Shown here: one piece after another, positions 9,319 through 18,362 of the stretch
Numbering within the stretch: position 1 is the stretch's first letter
Layout of the letters: each line of letters opens with the position of its first letter
Source of the DNA: Streptococcus oralis
GTDB lineage: Bacteria; Bacillota; Bacilli; Lactobacillales; Streptococcaceae
Assembly (NCBI RefSeq): GCF_021497945.1
Contig: NZ_CP046524.1
Span: 267,001-331,000 of the forward strand
Length of the DNA: 64,000 nt
Direction of reading: 5' to 3'
The notes under the pieces: model-generated
Databases searched by the model: none
What the model saw: only the letters and a program-made list of their open reading frames with translations
What the model was told of the DNA's origin: nothing
Made by a program: the position numbers and the translations under genes

Positions 9319-9765
9319 ATGAACAAAACTACATTCATGGCTAAACCAGGCCAAGTAGAACGCAAATGGTACGTTGTTGACGCAACTGATGTACCTCTTG
9401 GACGCCTTTCAGCAGTTGTTGCTAGCGTACTTCGCGGAAAAAACAAACCAACATTCACACCACACACTGATACAGGTGACTTCGTAATCGTTATCAATGC
9501 TGAAAAAGTTAAATTGACTGGTAAAAAAGCAACTGATAAGATCTACTACACTCACTCAAACCACCCAGGTGGATTGAAATCAATCTCTGCTGGTGAACTT
9601 CGTTCTAAAAATGCAGTACGTTTGATCGAAAAATCAGTTAAAGGTATGCTTCCACACAATACTCTTGGACGCGCTCAAGGTATGAAGTTGAAAGTATTCG
9701 TTGGAGCTGAGCACACTCACGCTGCACAACAACCAGAAGTTCTTGACATTTCAGGACTTATCTAA
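9319..9765 (+). CDS. rplM: 50S ribosomal protein L13
   Basis: 148 residues, the normal length for L13, with the family core [13 protein letters not shown] and [11 protein letters not shown]. It assembles early into the large subunit. The start is ATG 9319 with an AGGAGA site at 9309-9314; the upstream open frame from 9190 is the leader RNA and promoter. It is co-transcribed with rpsI 18 bases later. Confidence 0.98.
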   Translation: MNKTTFMAKPGQVERKWYVVDATDVPLGRLSAVVASVLRGKNKPTFTPHTDTGDFVIVINAEKVKLTGKKATDKIYYTHSNHPGGLKSISAGELRSKNAVRLIEKSVKGMLPHNTLGRAQGMKLKVFVGAEHTHAAQQPEVLDISGLI

Positions 9766-9783
9766 GGAAAGGAACAATAAAGT

Positions 9784-10176
9784 ATGTCACAAGCACAATA
9801 TGCAGGTACTGGACGTCGTAAAAACGCTGTTGCACGCGTTCGCCTTGTTCCAGGAACTGGTAAAATCACTGTTAACAAAAAAGATGTTGAAGAGTACATC
9901 CCACACGCTGACCTTCGTCTTGTTATCAACCAACCATTCGCAGTTACTTCAACTGTAGGTTCATACGACGTTTTCGTTAACGTTGTAGGTGGTGGATACG
10001 CTGGTCAAGCAGGAGCTATCCGTCACGGTATCGCTCGTGCCCTTCTTCAAGTAGACCCAGACTTCCGCGATTCATTGAAACGCGCAGGACTTCTTACTCG
10101 TGACTCACGTAAGGTTGAGCGTAAGAAACCAGGTCTTAAGAAAGCCCGTAAAGCTAGCCAGTTCTCAAAACGTTAA
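9784..10176 (+). CDS. rpsI: 30S ribosomal protein S9
   Basis: 130 residues with the S9 hallmarks [14 protein letters not shown] and the basic tail ending KASQFSKR, whose last residues contact P-site tRNA. The final codons overlap a 14-bp sequence that recurs at 15269 and 21509, so this gene is the attachment site for the island that follows. Two displaced copies of its last 16 codons lie downstream with different synonymous codons, which shows that the present 3' end was itself probably supplied by an incoming element. Confidence 0.98.
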   Translation: MSQAQYAGTGRRKNAVARVRLVPGTGKITVNKKDVEEYIPHADLRLVINQPFAVTSTVGSYDVFVNVVGGGYAGQAGAIRHGIARALLQVDPDFRDSLKRAGLLTRDSRKVERKKPGLKKARKASQFSKR

Positions 10177-10177
10177 T
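10164..10177 (+). repeat. Attachment-site core, copy 1 (in rpsI)
   Basis: The 14-mer CTCAAAACGTTAAT covers the stop codon of rpsI. Identical copies occur at 15269-15282 and 21509-21522. Direct repeats of this type at the 3' end of a conserved gene are what site-specific integration leaves. Confidence 0.8.
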
Positions 10178-10206
10178 TCGTTGCTGGACAGCAGAATACA
10201 AACGAA

Positions 10207-10236
10207 AACACTTTGCATCTTGCAAGGTGTTTTTTC
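10207..10236 (+). terminator. Terminator after rpsI
   Basis: AACACtTTGCA-tct-TGCAAgGTGTT with six T ends the ribosomal operon. Confidence 0.88.
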
Positions 10237-10523
10237 TATGAGAACTGGCGGTGCTCAATTAGGATAGCTCTAGCGACTTTAGTCGCGTAGAGATATGCTA
10301 TGCACAGTTACCCCAAGAAAACAAGTGAAGCGATGTTTGATTGGAAGGTAACCACTGCACTCAAAATGTTCTTCGAAAGAATTACTGTACACCTTTCGGG
10401 TTGTTCTTTTTTATCGACACTTTGTAGATTTATAATTGGGGATCTCGTTGAATGGTATCAGGTAAATGAAAAATTCGGTGATAATATCCTATTTCTTCGT
10501 GCTTTAGTCTAATACCTATAATG
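10237..10523. other. Island left edge with rpsI-flank remnants
   Basis: No credible gene; a 70-residue open frame here has no ribosome site or family features. The stretch holds the palindrome GCGACTTTAGTCGC (10273-10286), which also stands at 15219 and in near-identical form at 21481. At about 10372-10413 there is a degraded copy of the sequence that follows the displaced rpsI ends: CGAAAGAATTACT, then a CACCTTTCGGG hairpin and TTTTTT. This is scar tissue of repeated integration. Confidence 0.65.
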
Positions 10524-10567
10524 TAAAAAACTCTAGCTATTAGGTAGTTGATAGTTAGAGTTTTTTT
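10524..10567. terminator. Bidirectional terminator at the end of the LysR gene
   Basis: AAAAAACTCTAGCTAT pairs with ATAGTTAGAGTTTTTTT around a ten-base loop. On the minus strand it ends the LysR gene transcript. Confidence 0.8.
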
Positions 10568-11446
10568 CTATTCATATGATTTAATGAGATTAAATAAGGA
10601 TTCTACTTCTGATGACAGTGTAGCTGATTTGAGATAAGCGTAATAAACTGTAAATGTTATCTGGTCCTCCGGTATTAGAGGGATTTTTATTAAATCATCA
10701 TCTTCATCAGAAAGTGCGATATCAGCCAGTAAACTAAGGCCGATACCTTTCTTTAAAAGTTCTTTAAGAATGACAATGTCGTCACTCTTGAAGAATATTT
10801 CTGCCCTGTTTTGATACTTCTGATTAAGAAGTTCAAAAGCTTTCAAGTGAACAAAGTGTTCGTCTAAAAGGATAAAGGGTTGATCTACTAAATCTCGAAA
10901 AATGAGGGAAGAAGCAGTAGCAAGAGGATGGTTCTTGGATAAAACGACATACAGTTCTTTATGAAATAGTTCATGCGTCTCTATTGAAGGATGATTGAGT
11001 GGTTCAATCAAACCGAGTAAGCTTGCATCAAGGTCTCCCTTGAGGAGAAGGTTTAATAACTCCACGGAGCCACCGCGGATGGGACGTATTTTTTTTAAAA
11101 AATCAAATTCTTTTTCTTCATTTAGAGAAGCAAAGAGATACTGTATGATAATAGGAGGAAATCCTACAGTAGAGTAATGAGCCAAAGAACGATTTATTTC
11201 TTTGCGAGCAGAAATGACCTCAGGTAAGATCAGTTCTGTGTGTTTCAGAAGGATTTCTCCTTGATGAGTCAGTTTGAAGGATCGGTGTGAGGGATCGTGG
11301 TGAATCAACTTACAATTAAAGGCCTCCTCTAATCGCTTGATGGCATAAGAAATAGAAGGTTGGCTAACTTTGTGCTGTTTTGCTACGTCTGTATAGGATT
11401 GGACTTGGCAGAGATCATAAAAATACTGTAGGTCTTTTAAGTTCAT
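10568..11446 (-). CDS. mleR: LysR-family regulator, probable MleR
   Basis: 292 residues. Residues 1-60 form the winged helix-turn-helix (MNLKDLQYFYDLCQVQSYTD, then SQPSISYAIKRLEEAFNCKL), followed by a linker helix and a substrate-binding domain (about 90-290). LysR regulators lie next to malolactic genes in lactic acid bacteria and activate them with L-malate. Here it faces away from mleS with one XRE gene between, so the assignment rests on position and family. It is the last gene of a two-gene minus-strand unit. Confidence 0.75.
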   Translation of the reverse strand: MNLKDLQYFYDLCQVQSYTDVAKQHKVSQPSISYAIKRLEEAFNCKLIHHDPSHRSFKLTHQGEILLKHTELILPEVISARKEINRSLAHYSTVGFPPIIIQYLFASLNEEKEFDFLKKIRPIRGGSVELLNLLLKGDLDASLLGLIEPLNHPSIETHELFHKELYVVLSKNHPLATASSLIFRDLVDQPFILLDEHFVHLKAFELLNQKYQNRAEIFFKSDDIVILKELLKKGIGLSLLADIALSDEDDDLIKIPLIPEDQITFTVYYAYLKSATLSSEVESLFNLIKSYE

Positions 11447-11558
11447 AAAGGCTCACTTTCAACATCTAGGGAAATAACCAGATAAATAATATTTATCCGT
11501 ATCACTTCGTTTGACTATACGTTTTTTTACCAGTTATAATGTATGTGAGTCAGGGATA

Positions 11559-11909
11559 TCAGAGATTATCTAAGATACTTTCAAAAATGACCAACATCTT
11601 TTCTCGTTTATCAATAGGGAGTTGTTTAATCTTCATGTTCAATCTCTTTAGTGAAAGATTTTCAGTCTTATCAGAGGTGGATTCAAGGCTACTAAAATTG
11701 AAAAACTCCTCTGGGGTCATCTGTAAGGCATCAATCACTTTTTCTAGACTGTGAATGGTCAGATTCACACTTTGGTTTTCTAGTTGATTGATATACTTAA
11801 GACCAAGTCCCGCCTGTTCAGAAAGTTCTTCCTGGCTCATTTTATTCTGTGTTCGAAAATATTTCACTTTTTGGGAAATATATTGTTGTAAATAGTTTTT
11901 AGTTGTCAT
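11559..11909 (-). CDS. XRE-family helix-turn-helix regulator
   Basis: 116 residues. Residues about 13-68 are a Cro/C1-type helix-turn-helix (KVKYFRTQNKMSQEELSEQA, then GLKYINQLENQSVNLTIHSL); the rest is a short helical tail. The start chosen is ATG 11909 (MTTKNYLQQY); the open frame extends 17 codons further but with a hydrophobic, unconserved run. It lies between mleR and mleS and may co-control the malolactic genes, or may be an island housekeeping repressor left after loss of a partner. Target unknown. Confidence 0.78.
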   Translation of the reverse strand: MTTKNYLQQYISQKVKYFRTQNKMSQEELSEQAGLGLKYINQLENQSVNLTIHSLEKVIDALQMTPEEFFNFSSLESTSDKTENLSLKRLNMKIKQLPIDKREKMLVIFESILDNL

Positions 11910-12268
11910 ATAAATAGAATACAAGTTTTGTATGACAAAAAAACACCTTAAAAAATACAAAGTACTTTATAGTAAACTTAAAGGATATTTATTTTAATTC
12001 GGATTGCCAATTTGTATGATTAGTTTCTTTTACTCGAAACTTTTAGTAAAGAGTGATCATCGAGAGTTTTATGAGTTCAGAACTTTATAAAATATAACAA
12101 CTTAAAGTGCCATTAACAGTAGTGTTTTAAGTATAAAGAGCTTATTAGAAAATTGTTCTCGTAGACTCATTATAACATATGCGTACACAATAGTATTTTT
12201 TAAACAACAAAGTTTTCCAAACAATTCATTTTAAGTGGTATAATATTAGTAAAAAAGGAGGTTGCACT
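11910..12268. promoter_or_regulatory. Divergent control region upstream of mleS
   Basis: About 360 AT-rich bases with no gene. A TATAAT at 12239-12244, spaced about right for transcription into mleS, has no recognisable -35 box (the expected position reads TTCCAA), which fits activator dependence. AAGGAGG follows 15 bases later as the mleS ribosome site. MleR sites cannot be identified by eye. Confidence 0.55.
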
Positions 12269-13894
12269 ATGACTGCACATGATATTTTAAACAATCCTTT
12301 CCTTAATAAGGGAACTGCCTTTACCTTAGAGGAGCGAAAGGAACTAGGCCTTATTGGGTTATTGCCACCTTATGTCCAAACGATTGAAGAACAAGCAGCG
12401 CAAACTTATGCACAAATGGAAACAAAAGCCAATGATTTGGAAAAACGTTTGTTCTTAATGGAAATCTTTAATACCAACCGGACTCTTTTCTATTATCTCT
12501 TTTCTCAACATTTGGAAGAATTTAATCCAATTGTATATGACCCAACCATTGCAGATACGATTGAAGGCTATAGTGACCTTTTTGTAGATCCACAATATGC
12601 GGGATATCTTGATATCAATCATCCTGAAAATATTGAAGCTACTTTGAAAAATGCTGCCGGGGATCGCGAGATTCGACTCATTGTTGTAACAGATGCAGAA
12701 GGAATTCTTGGAATTGGAGACTGGGGAACAAATGGTGTCGATATTTCTGTTGGGAAATTGATGGTCTATACGGGTGCTGCTGGAATCGATCCTTCTATGG
12801 TCCTTCCTTTAGTCATTGATGCAGGGACTAACCGTGAAGAACTTCGTAACAATCCTAATTACTTAGGAAATCGTCACGAACGGGTCCGCGGAGATCGTTA
12901 CTACGACTTCATTGACCAATTCGTTCAAGCAGCAGAACGTCTCTTTCCTAAACTCTACCTTCACTGGGAAGACTTCGGTCGCTTGAATGCTGCCAATATT
13001 CTTGAAAAATACCGGAAGCAAATTCCAACCTTTAATGATGATATTCAAGGTACAGGAATCGTTACCTTAGGTGGTATCTTTGGTTCATTGGATATTAGTG
13101 GTGAAAAATTAACAGATCAAGTTTATCTCTGCTATGGTGGTGGTACTGCGGGTGCAGGAATTGCCTCTCGTGTTCTTCGTGAAATGGTGAGTGAAGGTCT
13201 TTCCGAAGAAGAAGCTTATAAACGTTTCTTTATGGTTGATAAACAAGGTCTTCTCTTTGATGACATGGATGACCTAACTCCTGAACAAAAACCGTTTGCT
13301 AAGAAACGTGCCGACTTTAGTAACGCAGACAAGTTGACTGACCTGCTTGAAGTAGTGAAGACTGTGAAGCCAACCATTCTTGTAGGAACTTCAACTCAAC
13401 CTAATACCTTCACTAAAGAAATAGTAGAAGCTATGTGCGAAAATACTGAACGTCCAATGATCTTCCCATTATCAAATCCAACCAAGCTGGCCGAAGCAAG
13501 CGCCAAAGATTTGATCGAATGGTCAGATGGCAAAGCTTTTGTCGCAACAGGAATTCCTGCTGATACGGTCTCTTATAAAGGTGTAGACTATGTGATTGGT
13601 CAAGCCAATAATGCCTTGATTTACCCGGGTCTTGGTCTAGGTATGTTAGCTTCTGAAGCAAGTCTACTGACAGATGAAATGATTGGAGCAGCGGCTCATT
13701 CATTGAGTGGTATTGTCAATTCAGGCCAACCAGGAGCTCCTGTCTTGCCACCATTCAAGTATGTAGCAGATGTTTCTATTAAGGTAGCTGAAGCAGTCGC
13801 TAAAAAAGCGCAAGAACAAGGTCTTGCACGTGCTAAAGAAACTGATATGGCTAAAGCAGTTCGTGATTTGAAATGGTATCCAACCTATAAATAA
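12269..13894 (+). CDS. mleS: Malolactic enzyme
   Basis: 541 residues, the length of lactic-acid-bacterial malolactic enzymes, which convert L-malate to L-lactate and CO2 using bound NAD and Mn2+. Visible features: the malic-enzyme N-terminal domain with [11 protein letters not shown], the metal-site region [17 protein letters not shown], the NAD-binding loop [15 protein letters not shown] (about 290), and [13 protein letters not shown] malate permease follows, and no oxaloacetate/pyruvate-linked partner genes are present, which favours malolactic over ordinary malic enzyme. Decarboxylation consumes a proton and so supports acid tolerance. It is carried by an rpsI-bounded island. Confidence 0.9.
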   Translation: MTAHDILNNPFLNKGTAFTLEERKELGLIGLLPPYVQTIEEQAAQTYAQMETKANDLEKRLFLMEIFNTNRTLFYYLFSQHLEEFNPIVYDPTIADTIEGYSDLFVDPQYAGYLDINHPENIEATLKNAAGDREIRLIVVTDAEGILGIGDWGTNGVDISVGKLMVYTGAAGIDPSMVLPLVIDAGTNREELRNNPNYLGNRHERVRGDRYYDFIDQFVQAAERLFPKLYLHWEDFGRLNAANILEKYRKQIPTFNDDIQGTGIVTLGGIFGSLDISGEKLTDQVYLCYGGGTAGAGIASRVLREMVSEGLSEEEAYKRFFMVDKQGLLFDDMDDLTPEQKPFAKKRADFSNADKLTDLLEVVKTVKPTILVGTSTQPNTFTKEIVEAMCENTERPMIFPLSNPTKLAEASAKDLIEWSDGKAFVATGIPADTVSYKGVDYVIGQANNALIYPGLGLGMLASEASLLTDEMIGAAAHSLSGIVNSGQPGAPVLPPFKYVADVSIKVAEAVAKKAQEQGLARAKETDMAKAVRDLKWYPTYK

Positions 13895-13977
13895 GTAAAT
13901 GGAAATGGGGTGTACGAGTGCGACTGGATGCTTCGTACGCCCTAAACTATACGCTATGACATATAGAAAGGGAGACT
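13895..13977 (+). other. mleS-mleP spacer with hairpin
   Basis: GGGTGTACGA (about 13908) pairs with TCGTACGCCC (about 13932) to form a stable hairpin without a T tract. It could stabilise or tune the mleP message rather than end it. Confidence 0.5.
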
Positions 13978-14925
13978 ATGGAAATCTTTTTAACTTCAAT
14001 TCAGAGTATTGTACCTATTATTGTCATTATCATTTTAGGTTACTTCTTACAAGTCCGTGGTTGGTTTCAAGAGAGTTTTGGAAATGATTTATCAAAACTC
14101 ATTATGAATGTGGCCATGCCAGTGGCAATTTTTACCTCTGTTCTTAAATATTTAACGTTAGATAAATTGATTAGCTTGTCTGGCGGTTTGTTGTATACGT
14201 TTATCGCCTTCATTCTTGGTTACCTAATGGCCTTTATAGCTGTGAAACTTTTTAGAGTGCGCCCGGGCCGTCGAGGAACCATGATTAATACTTTCGTGAA
14301 TGCTAATACCATTTTTATTGGTTTGCCTTTAAACATAGCTCTGTTTGGAGATCAAGCCCTTCCCTACTTCTTGGTGTATTATATTACAAATACGGTATCT
14401 ACTTGGACATTAGGTGTCTATCTAATGACCTCGGATAGCAAAGAAGGAGCTTCAAAACAAGCTCAAAAATTCAATTGGAAGAAGCTCTTCCCAGCCCCTT
14501 TATTGGGATTTCTCGTAGCCCTCGTATTTTTAGTGCTCCGTCTTCCTGTCCCAAGTTTTGCGGAAAGTACCTTGACTTATATTGGTAGTTTAACAACGCC
14601 ACTATCTCTTGTCTATATCGGTATTGTTCTTGCAAAGGCAGGCTTGAATACGATTGCTTTTGATAAAGATACAATTGTCACTTTGGTTGGACGTTTTATC
14701 CTAGCTCCTCTGACCATGCTTCTTGTATTGAAGTTTTTTGCCCCAAATATGACAACAGCAGAATTTAAGACCTTTATGATTCAGTCTGCTACACCAGCTC
14801 TAGCAGTTCTTCCAATCCTTGCCAATCAAGGAAAAGGAGATGTTGAGTTTTCAACGAATGTGGTGACTCTAAGTACAGTGCTCTTTATAATTGTTATTCC
14901 AATACTCCAAACTTTATTAGGATAA
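13978..14925 (+). CDS. mleP: Malate permease (auxin efflux carrier family)
   Basis: 315 residues with about ten hydrophobic segments in two halves, the AEC-family topology. It carries the family-typical MINTFVNANTIFIGLPLNIA and a C-terminal FMIQSATPALAVLPILANQG. Directly downstream of mleS with a GGGAG ribosome site before ATG 13978. In malolactic operons this protein imports malate, probably in exchange for lactate, which generates proton-motive force. The family alone does not fix the substrate; the context does. Confidence 0.88.
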   Translation: MEIFLTSIQSIVPIIVIIILGYFLQVRGWFQESFGNDLSKLIMNVAMPVAIFTSVLKYLTLDKLISLSGGLLYTFIAFILGYLMAFIAVKLFRVRPGRRGTMINTFVNANTIFIGLPLNIALFGDQALPYFLVYYITNTVSTWTLGVYLMTSDSKEGASKQAQKFNWKKLFPAPLLGFLVALVFLVLRLPVPSFAESTLTYIGSLTTPLSLVYIGIVLAKAGLNTIAFDKDTIVTLVGRFILAPLTMLLVLKFFAPNMTTAEFKTFMIQSATPALAVLPILANQGKGDVEFSTNVVTLSTVLFIIVIPILQTLLG

Positions 14926-15076
14926 TTAGGGTTATGGTCTGAGTGAAGGTTCTGAATTAAGAAATTCCCCTATTTTAAAAATATTGATTCAAATTTTATG
15001 AAATCAATCAGTAAATATCGTTCTGAATAGCCTTGATATTACGCTATTTTTAGTCCAAATGAAACTCATACTTTCC
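14926..15076. other. Gap after mleP
   Basis: About 150 AT-rich bases. I see only a weak ATTGATT/AATCAAT hairpin without a T run and no gene. Confidence 0.4.
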
Positions 15077-15304
15077 AAACCAGGTCTTAAGAAAGCTCGT
15101 AAAGCATCACAATTTAGTAAACGTTAATTCGAAAGAATTACTATACTTACAGAGAGCACCTTTCGGGGTGTTCTTTTTTATACTTTCTTACTAAATTGGT
15201 GCAATTGACACAGTTGTTGCGACTTTAGTCGCTTACAAATGTGGCTGCAACCTGATAAGGTTAGTTGCCTCAAAACGTTAATCAACACGATTATATCAAC
15301 GTTT
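15077..15304 (+). repeat. Displaced rpsI 3'-end block, copy 2
   Basis: Bases 15077-15127 encode [16 protein letters not shown] and a stop, the exact C-terminus of S9 but with other synonymous codons than the live gene. It is followed by CGAAAGAATTAC, a terminator-like CACCTTTCGGGGTG hairpin, the palindrome GCGACTTTAGTCGC (15219-15232) and the 14-bp core (15269-15282). The same order recurs at 21339-21544 with about 90 percent identity by eye. It is the junction between the malolactic module and the defence module. Confidence 0.88.
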
Positions 15305-15322
15305 ACAGACATTCAAGATTTT

Positions 15323-16747
15323 GGCTCTTTGTCAACTGTAGTGGGTTTCTGAAAAGTCATACTCTGGAGAGGACCGAATTGGTCCTCTCCTTTTTGATAT
15401 TCAAAGAGATGAGAATTCTAGTTTTAAAATTGTCAAAGTTCCGAAATCCGAAAGCGTTGCGCTTGATGAGATTATTCGTAGCTTCTAGTTTTGCATTTGA
15501 GTAGGGCAGTTCCAGTGCGTTCATGATCTTGTCCTTATCTTTCAAAAAGGTCTTAAAAACAGTTTGAAAGTTAAGCTTCACACATGAAATGGTATCTTCA
15601 ATGAGTCCAAAGAAATGGTCAGCCCGTTTCTCTTGGAAATGAAAAAGTAAGAGTTGATAAAGCTCATAATGTTCTCGGAGTTTTTGAGAGTACGAGAGAA
15701 TCTTTTCAAGAATCTCTTTATTAGTTAAGTGCAACCGAAAAGTTGGACGATAAAATCGTTTATGCTTTAGTTTCCGACTATCTTGTTGGAGCAGTTTTCA
15801 GTAGCGCTTGAGTGCCTTATATTCGTGTGATGTTCGATTCAACTGATTCATGATTTGGATGCGAAGACGGTTCGTAGCCCGGCTGAGATGTTGTACAATG
15901 TGAAAGCGGTCGAGGACAATTTTCGCAGAAGGAAAGAGTTTTCTGGCAATATCGTAGTATGGGCTAAACATGTCCATTGTAATGACTTTGACTTGGTTTC
16001 GGACTTTTCTGGAATAGCGCAGGAAGTGATTGCGAATGGTTGCTTGAGTCCGTCCGTCGAGGATTGTGACGATCTTGAGCGAGTCAAAATCCTGAGCAAT
16101 GAAGCTCATCTTTCCCTTCTTGAAGCCAGCTGAAACAGTCTCTTCCCAGATTGTTTCACTCCCAAGACATGTGAGTTGGAAGATAAATCTGTCTTGAATT
16201 TAAACTCTTTCAGTTTATGAATGACGGTGGAAGTAGATACAGATAAACTTTCTGCGATAGCAGTCATAGGGACTTTCTCGATCAATTTTTGGGCTATTTT
16301 CTGCTTGACGATGTTTGCGATTTGGTGGTTCTTCTTGACTAAGGAAGTCTCAGATACAGCCATTTCCTCCACAGTCTGTACAGCGAAAACGGCGCTTCTT
16401 TAAGCGAATCAATGTCTTGTGACCCACACATTCTAGATAAGGGATTTTAGATTCTTTTTGGAAGTCATATTTAGTCATTTTTCCTTGGCAGTGAGGGCAT
16501 TTAGGTGCTGGATAATCTAGCTTAGCCATGATTTCCTTGTGTGTTCCAGTATCTAGAACATCCAAAATAGTGATGTTAGGGTCTTTTATTCCCAGTAAGT
16601 TTGTGATAAAATTGAGTTGTTCCATAGGAGTCTTTCTAATGATGGTTTGGTCGCTTTTTATTATAGGTCTTATGGGACTTTTTTCTAAAACAAAAGAGAC
16701 CCCATAATTCCTACAGTGGTTTTACCCACTACAGAAATTATAGAGCC
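15323..16747 (-). mobile_element. IS1167-like ISL3-family insertion sequence, decayed
   Basis: Terminal inverted repeats share GGCTCT at the tip and CTGTAGTGGGT inside: the left end begins at 15323, and the right end is AGAGCC at 16742-16747 on the plus strand. The 1425-bp length is close to that of pneumococcal IS1167. No matching 8-bp target duplication flanks it (AAGATTTT versus GATATTAT), so it probably took part in a deletion or recombination after insertion. It cut the helicase gene whose tail follows. Confidence 0.85.
15357..16625 (-). pseudogene. ISL3 transposase, frameshifted
   Basis: At least four collinear fragments in different frames: an N-terminal zinc-finger part (16350-16625, CPHCQGKMTKYDF and CTDCGG), a helix-turn-helix part (16106-16372, PMTAIAESLSVSTSTVI), a DDE core part (15798-16109, MSFIAQDFDSLKIVTILDGR and ITMDMFSPYY with DRFHIVQHL) and a C-terminal part (15357-15734, ALELPYSNAKLEATNNLIK). 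Together they cover a full ISL3 transposase, but several frameshifts and a lost piece after the helix-turn-helix make it inactive. Confidence 0.9.
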
Positions 16748-16993
16748 GATATTATTATCAAAAATATCCCTGAGAAGGCTTATGAATATATGGTCAATGG
16801 TCGCTCAGCTATTGAGTGGATTATGGACCAGTATCAGGTTAAGACGGATAAGAAATCTGGTATAACCGATGATACGAATGACTACAGTACAGATGAGAAG
16901 TATATCTTTAATCTACTGCCGAGCATTATCAATGTGTCAATGCAGACTGTAGATTTGGTTAATAGCTTGCCTAAGTTTGAAGTGGAGGAGTAG
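16748..16993 (+). pseudogene. C-terminal remnant of a large restriction-type helicase
   Basis: The frame is open from the IS end without its own start: IPEKAYEYMVNGRSAIEW, then YQVKTDKKSGITDD and a tail with LVNSLPKFEVEE. This ending is characteristic of large DEAD/DEAH helicase proteins of type I/ISP-like restriction systems, in which the NG(K/R)SA(I/L)EW block lies about 80 residues from the C-terminus. Everything before it was removed by the IS. The stop codon is four bases before the SIR2 start, and its last codons supply the SIR2 ribosome site, so the helicase was once part of the same operon. Confidence 0.72.
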
Positions 16994-16997
16994 TTAA

Positions 16998-18362
16998 ATG
17001 TTTTTTTTCTTTTTTGATGATGAGAATAAATCTAACGATAAACAGGTTGAATTGCATTATTTATCTAATTCTATTTCATACGGTGCAGATAAAATTGATG
17101 GCAAGGAGTTTTTTGATTCACTTGGTAAGCTCGAAAAGCAAGAATCAAAGGATGACTCTCAAAACGAATTTAAAGAGAGTGATTTTAAGCGCTTGATTAG
17201 TGAAAAAGTCCGAAAAACTATTTATGGAGAGAAATATTCAAATATTATTTTTCTTGCTGGGGCTGGAGCATCTGTAGTAGGAGGAAATCCAAATTATGGA
17301 AAAACAGTCAAAATGATTGCAGATGATGTATTTGAAAAACTACATGGCATAGACGAGCTCTACACATTAGAAGAATTGGCTGAAATGTGCAGGTACAAAG
17401 ACGGAAAGATATTAGACTTCACAGAATTTGAATCATCTGAGAGTTCTACATTGGATAATGGTTTTAATTTGGAAGATTTTCTATCCGCATTATTCCATTA
17501 TCGTCCATATGTGCCAGATGATGATAAAGTGAAGTTTAACGAAACACTTGATAAAATTTTACAACTGATTAAGAAAAACACAAACTACTCGTATAATGGT
17601 AAAGTCTTGAAGCATGGAGCATTACTAAAGTTTTTATCTGACCTATCAGGAAAAGATGGAAATAAATTTTCCGTTATCACAACTAATTATGATGTTTTGA
17701 TTGAAGAAGCTGCATCAGAAAACAATTTTGTAATTTTTGATGGATTCAACTTTACTCCTCTTCCAAAGTTTGATAGCAATATGTTTGAATGGAATCTTGT
17801 GAAGGAGATCCAGAATGTCAATACCAGAGAAGTTGAATATAAGGAGAAGACATTTAATCTTGTTAAAATCCATGGTTCACTGACTTGGGAAAAACAGGAT
17901 AATGGTGATATCGTAAGAAAAAATAAGGACAGTATTACTGAGACAGATAAAATGGTCATGGTTTTTCCAAGTTCAGATAAGTTTGCTCAAAGCTATCAGG
18001 AGCCATATTTTGAATTATTCACAAAATTTCAAGAGCTTATAAAGCGTCCCAATACTTTACTGATTTCTTCAGGTTTTAGTTTTGCGGATGATCATATTTC
18101 TAAGATGATTACACAGGCATTAAAAAATAACTCTAGTATGAAATTACTGGTAACAGACTTTAATATTGACCCAAACAGGCAGTGGGATGAGACGAATAAA
18201 CAATATGATGAGATTGTGGAGTCGGATACTAAATATAATAAAAACTGGGGAGAACTTATACATCTGATGAATGAAGGTTATCCAATCTCATTTTTAAAGG
18301 CAACTATGAATAGTGACTTGGTTGATTATTTGTCTGGAAGGTATTTGAATGATGAAAATTGA
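16998..18362 (+). CDS. SIR2-family NADase of a SIR2-HerA antiphage pair
   Basis: 454 residues. After a low-complexity acidic N-terminus (MFFFFFDDEN), the SIR2 fold starts with the NAD loop IIFLAGAGASVVGG (about 83-96), then VITTNYDVLIEEA (about 226) and VKIHGSLTWE (about 289, catalytic-type His), and ends with SSGFSFADDHISKMI. SIR2 proteins next to HerA ATPases form complexes that deplete NAD+ on phage infection and stop phage growth. GGAGGA at 16983-16988 gives the start ATG 16998. It overlaps the HerA gene by 14 bp. Base composition is visibly AT-richer than the chromosomal flanks. Confidence 0.88.
   Translation: MFFFFFDDENKSNDKQVELHYLSNSISYGADKIDGKEFFDSLGKLEKQESKDDSQNEFKESDFKRLISEKVRKTIYGEKYSNIIFLAGAGASVVGGNPNYGKTVKMIADDVFEKLHGIDELYTLEELAEMCRYKDGKILDFTEFESSESSTLDNGFNLEDFLSALFHYRPYVPDDDKVKFNETLDKILQLIKKNTNYSYNGKVLKHGALLKFLSDLSGKDGNKFSVITTNYDVLIEEAASENNFVIFDGFNFTPLPKFDSNMFEWNLVKEIQNVNTREVEYKEKTFNLVKIHGSLTWEKQDNGDIVRKNKDSITETDKMVMVFPSSDKFAQSYQEPYFELFTKFQELIKRPNTLLISSGFSFADDHISKMITQALKNNSSMKLLVTDFNIDPNRQWDETNKQYDEIVESDTKYNKNWGELIHLMNEGYPISFLKATMNSDLVDYLSGRYLNDEN

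Noticed and set aside
10300..10512. 70-residue open frame after rpsI
   Set aside because: No ribosome site or family resemblance; it crosses the degraded terminator copy left by integration.
13895..13977. Terminator between mleS and mleP
   Set aside because: The hairpin is stable but has no T tract, and the two genes are expected to be co-expressed.
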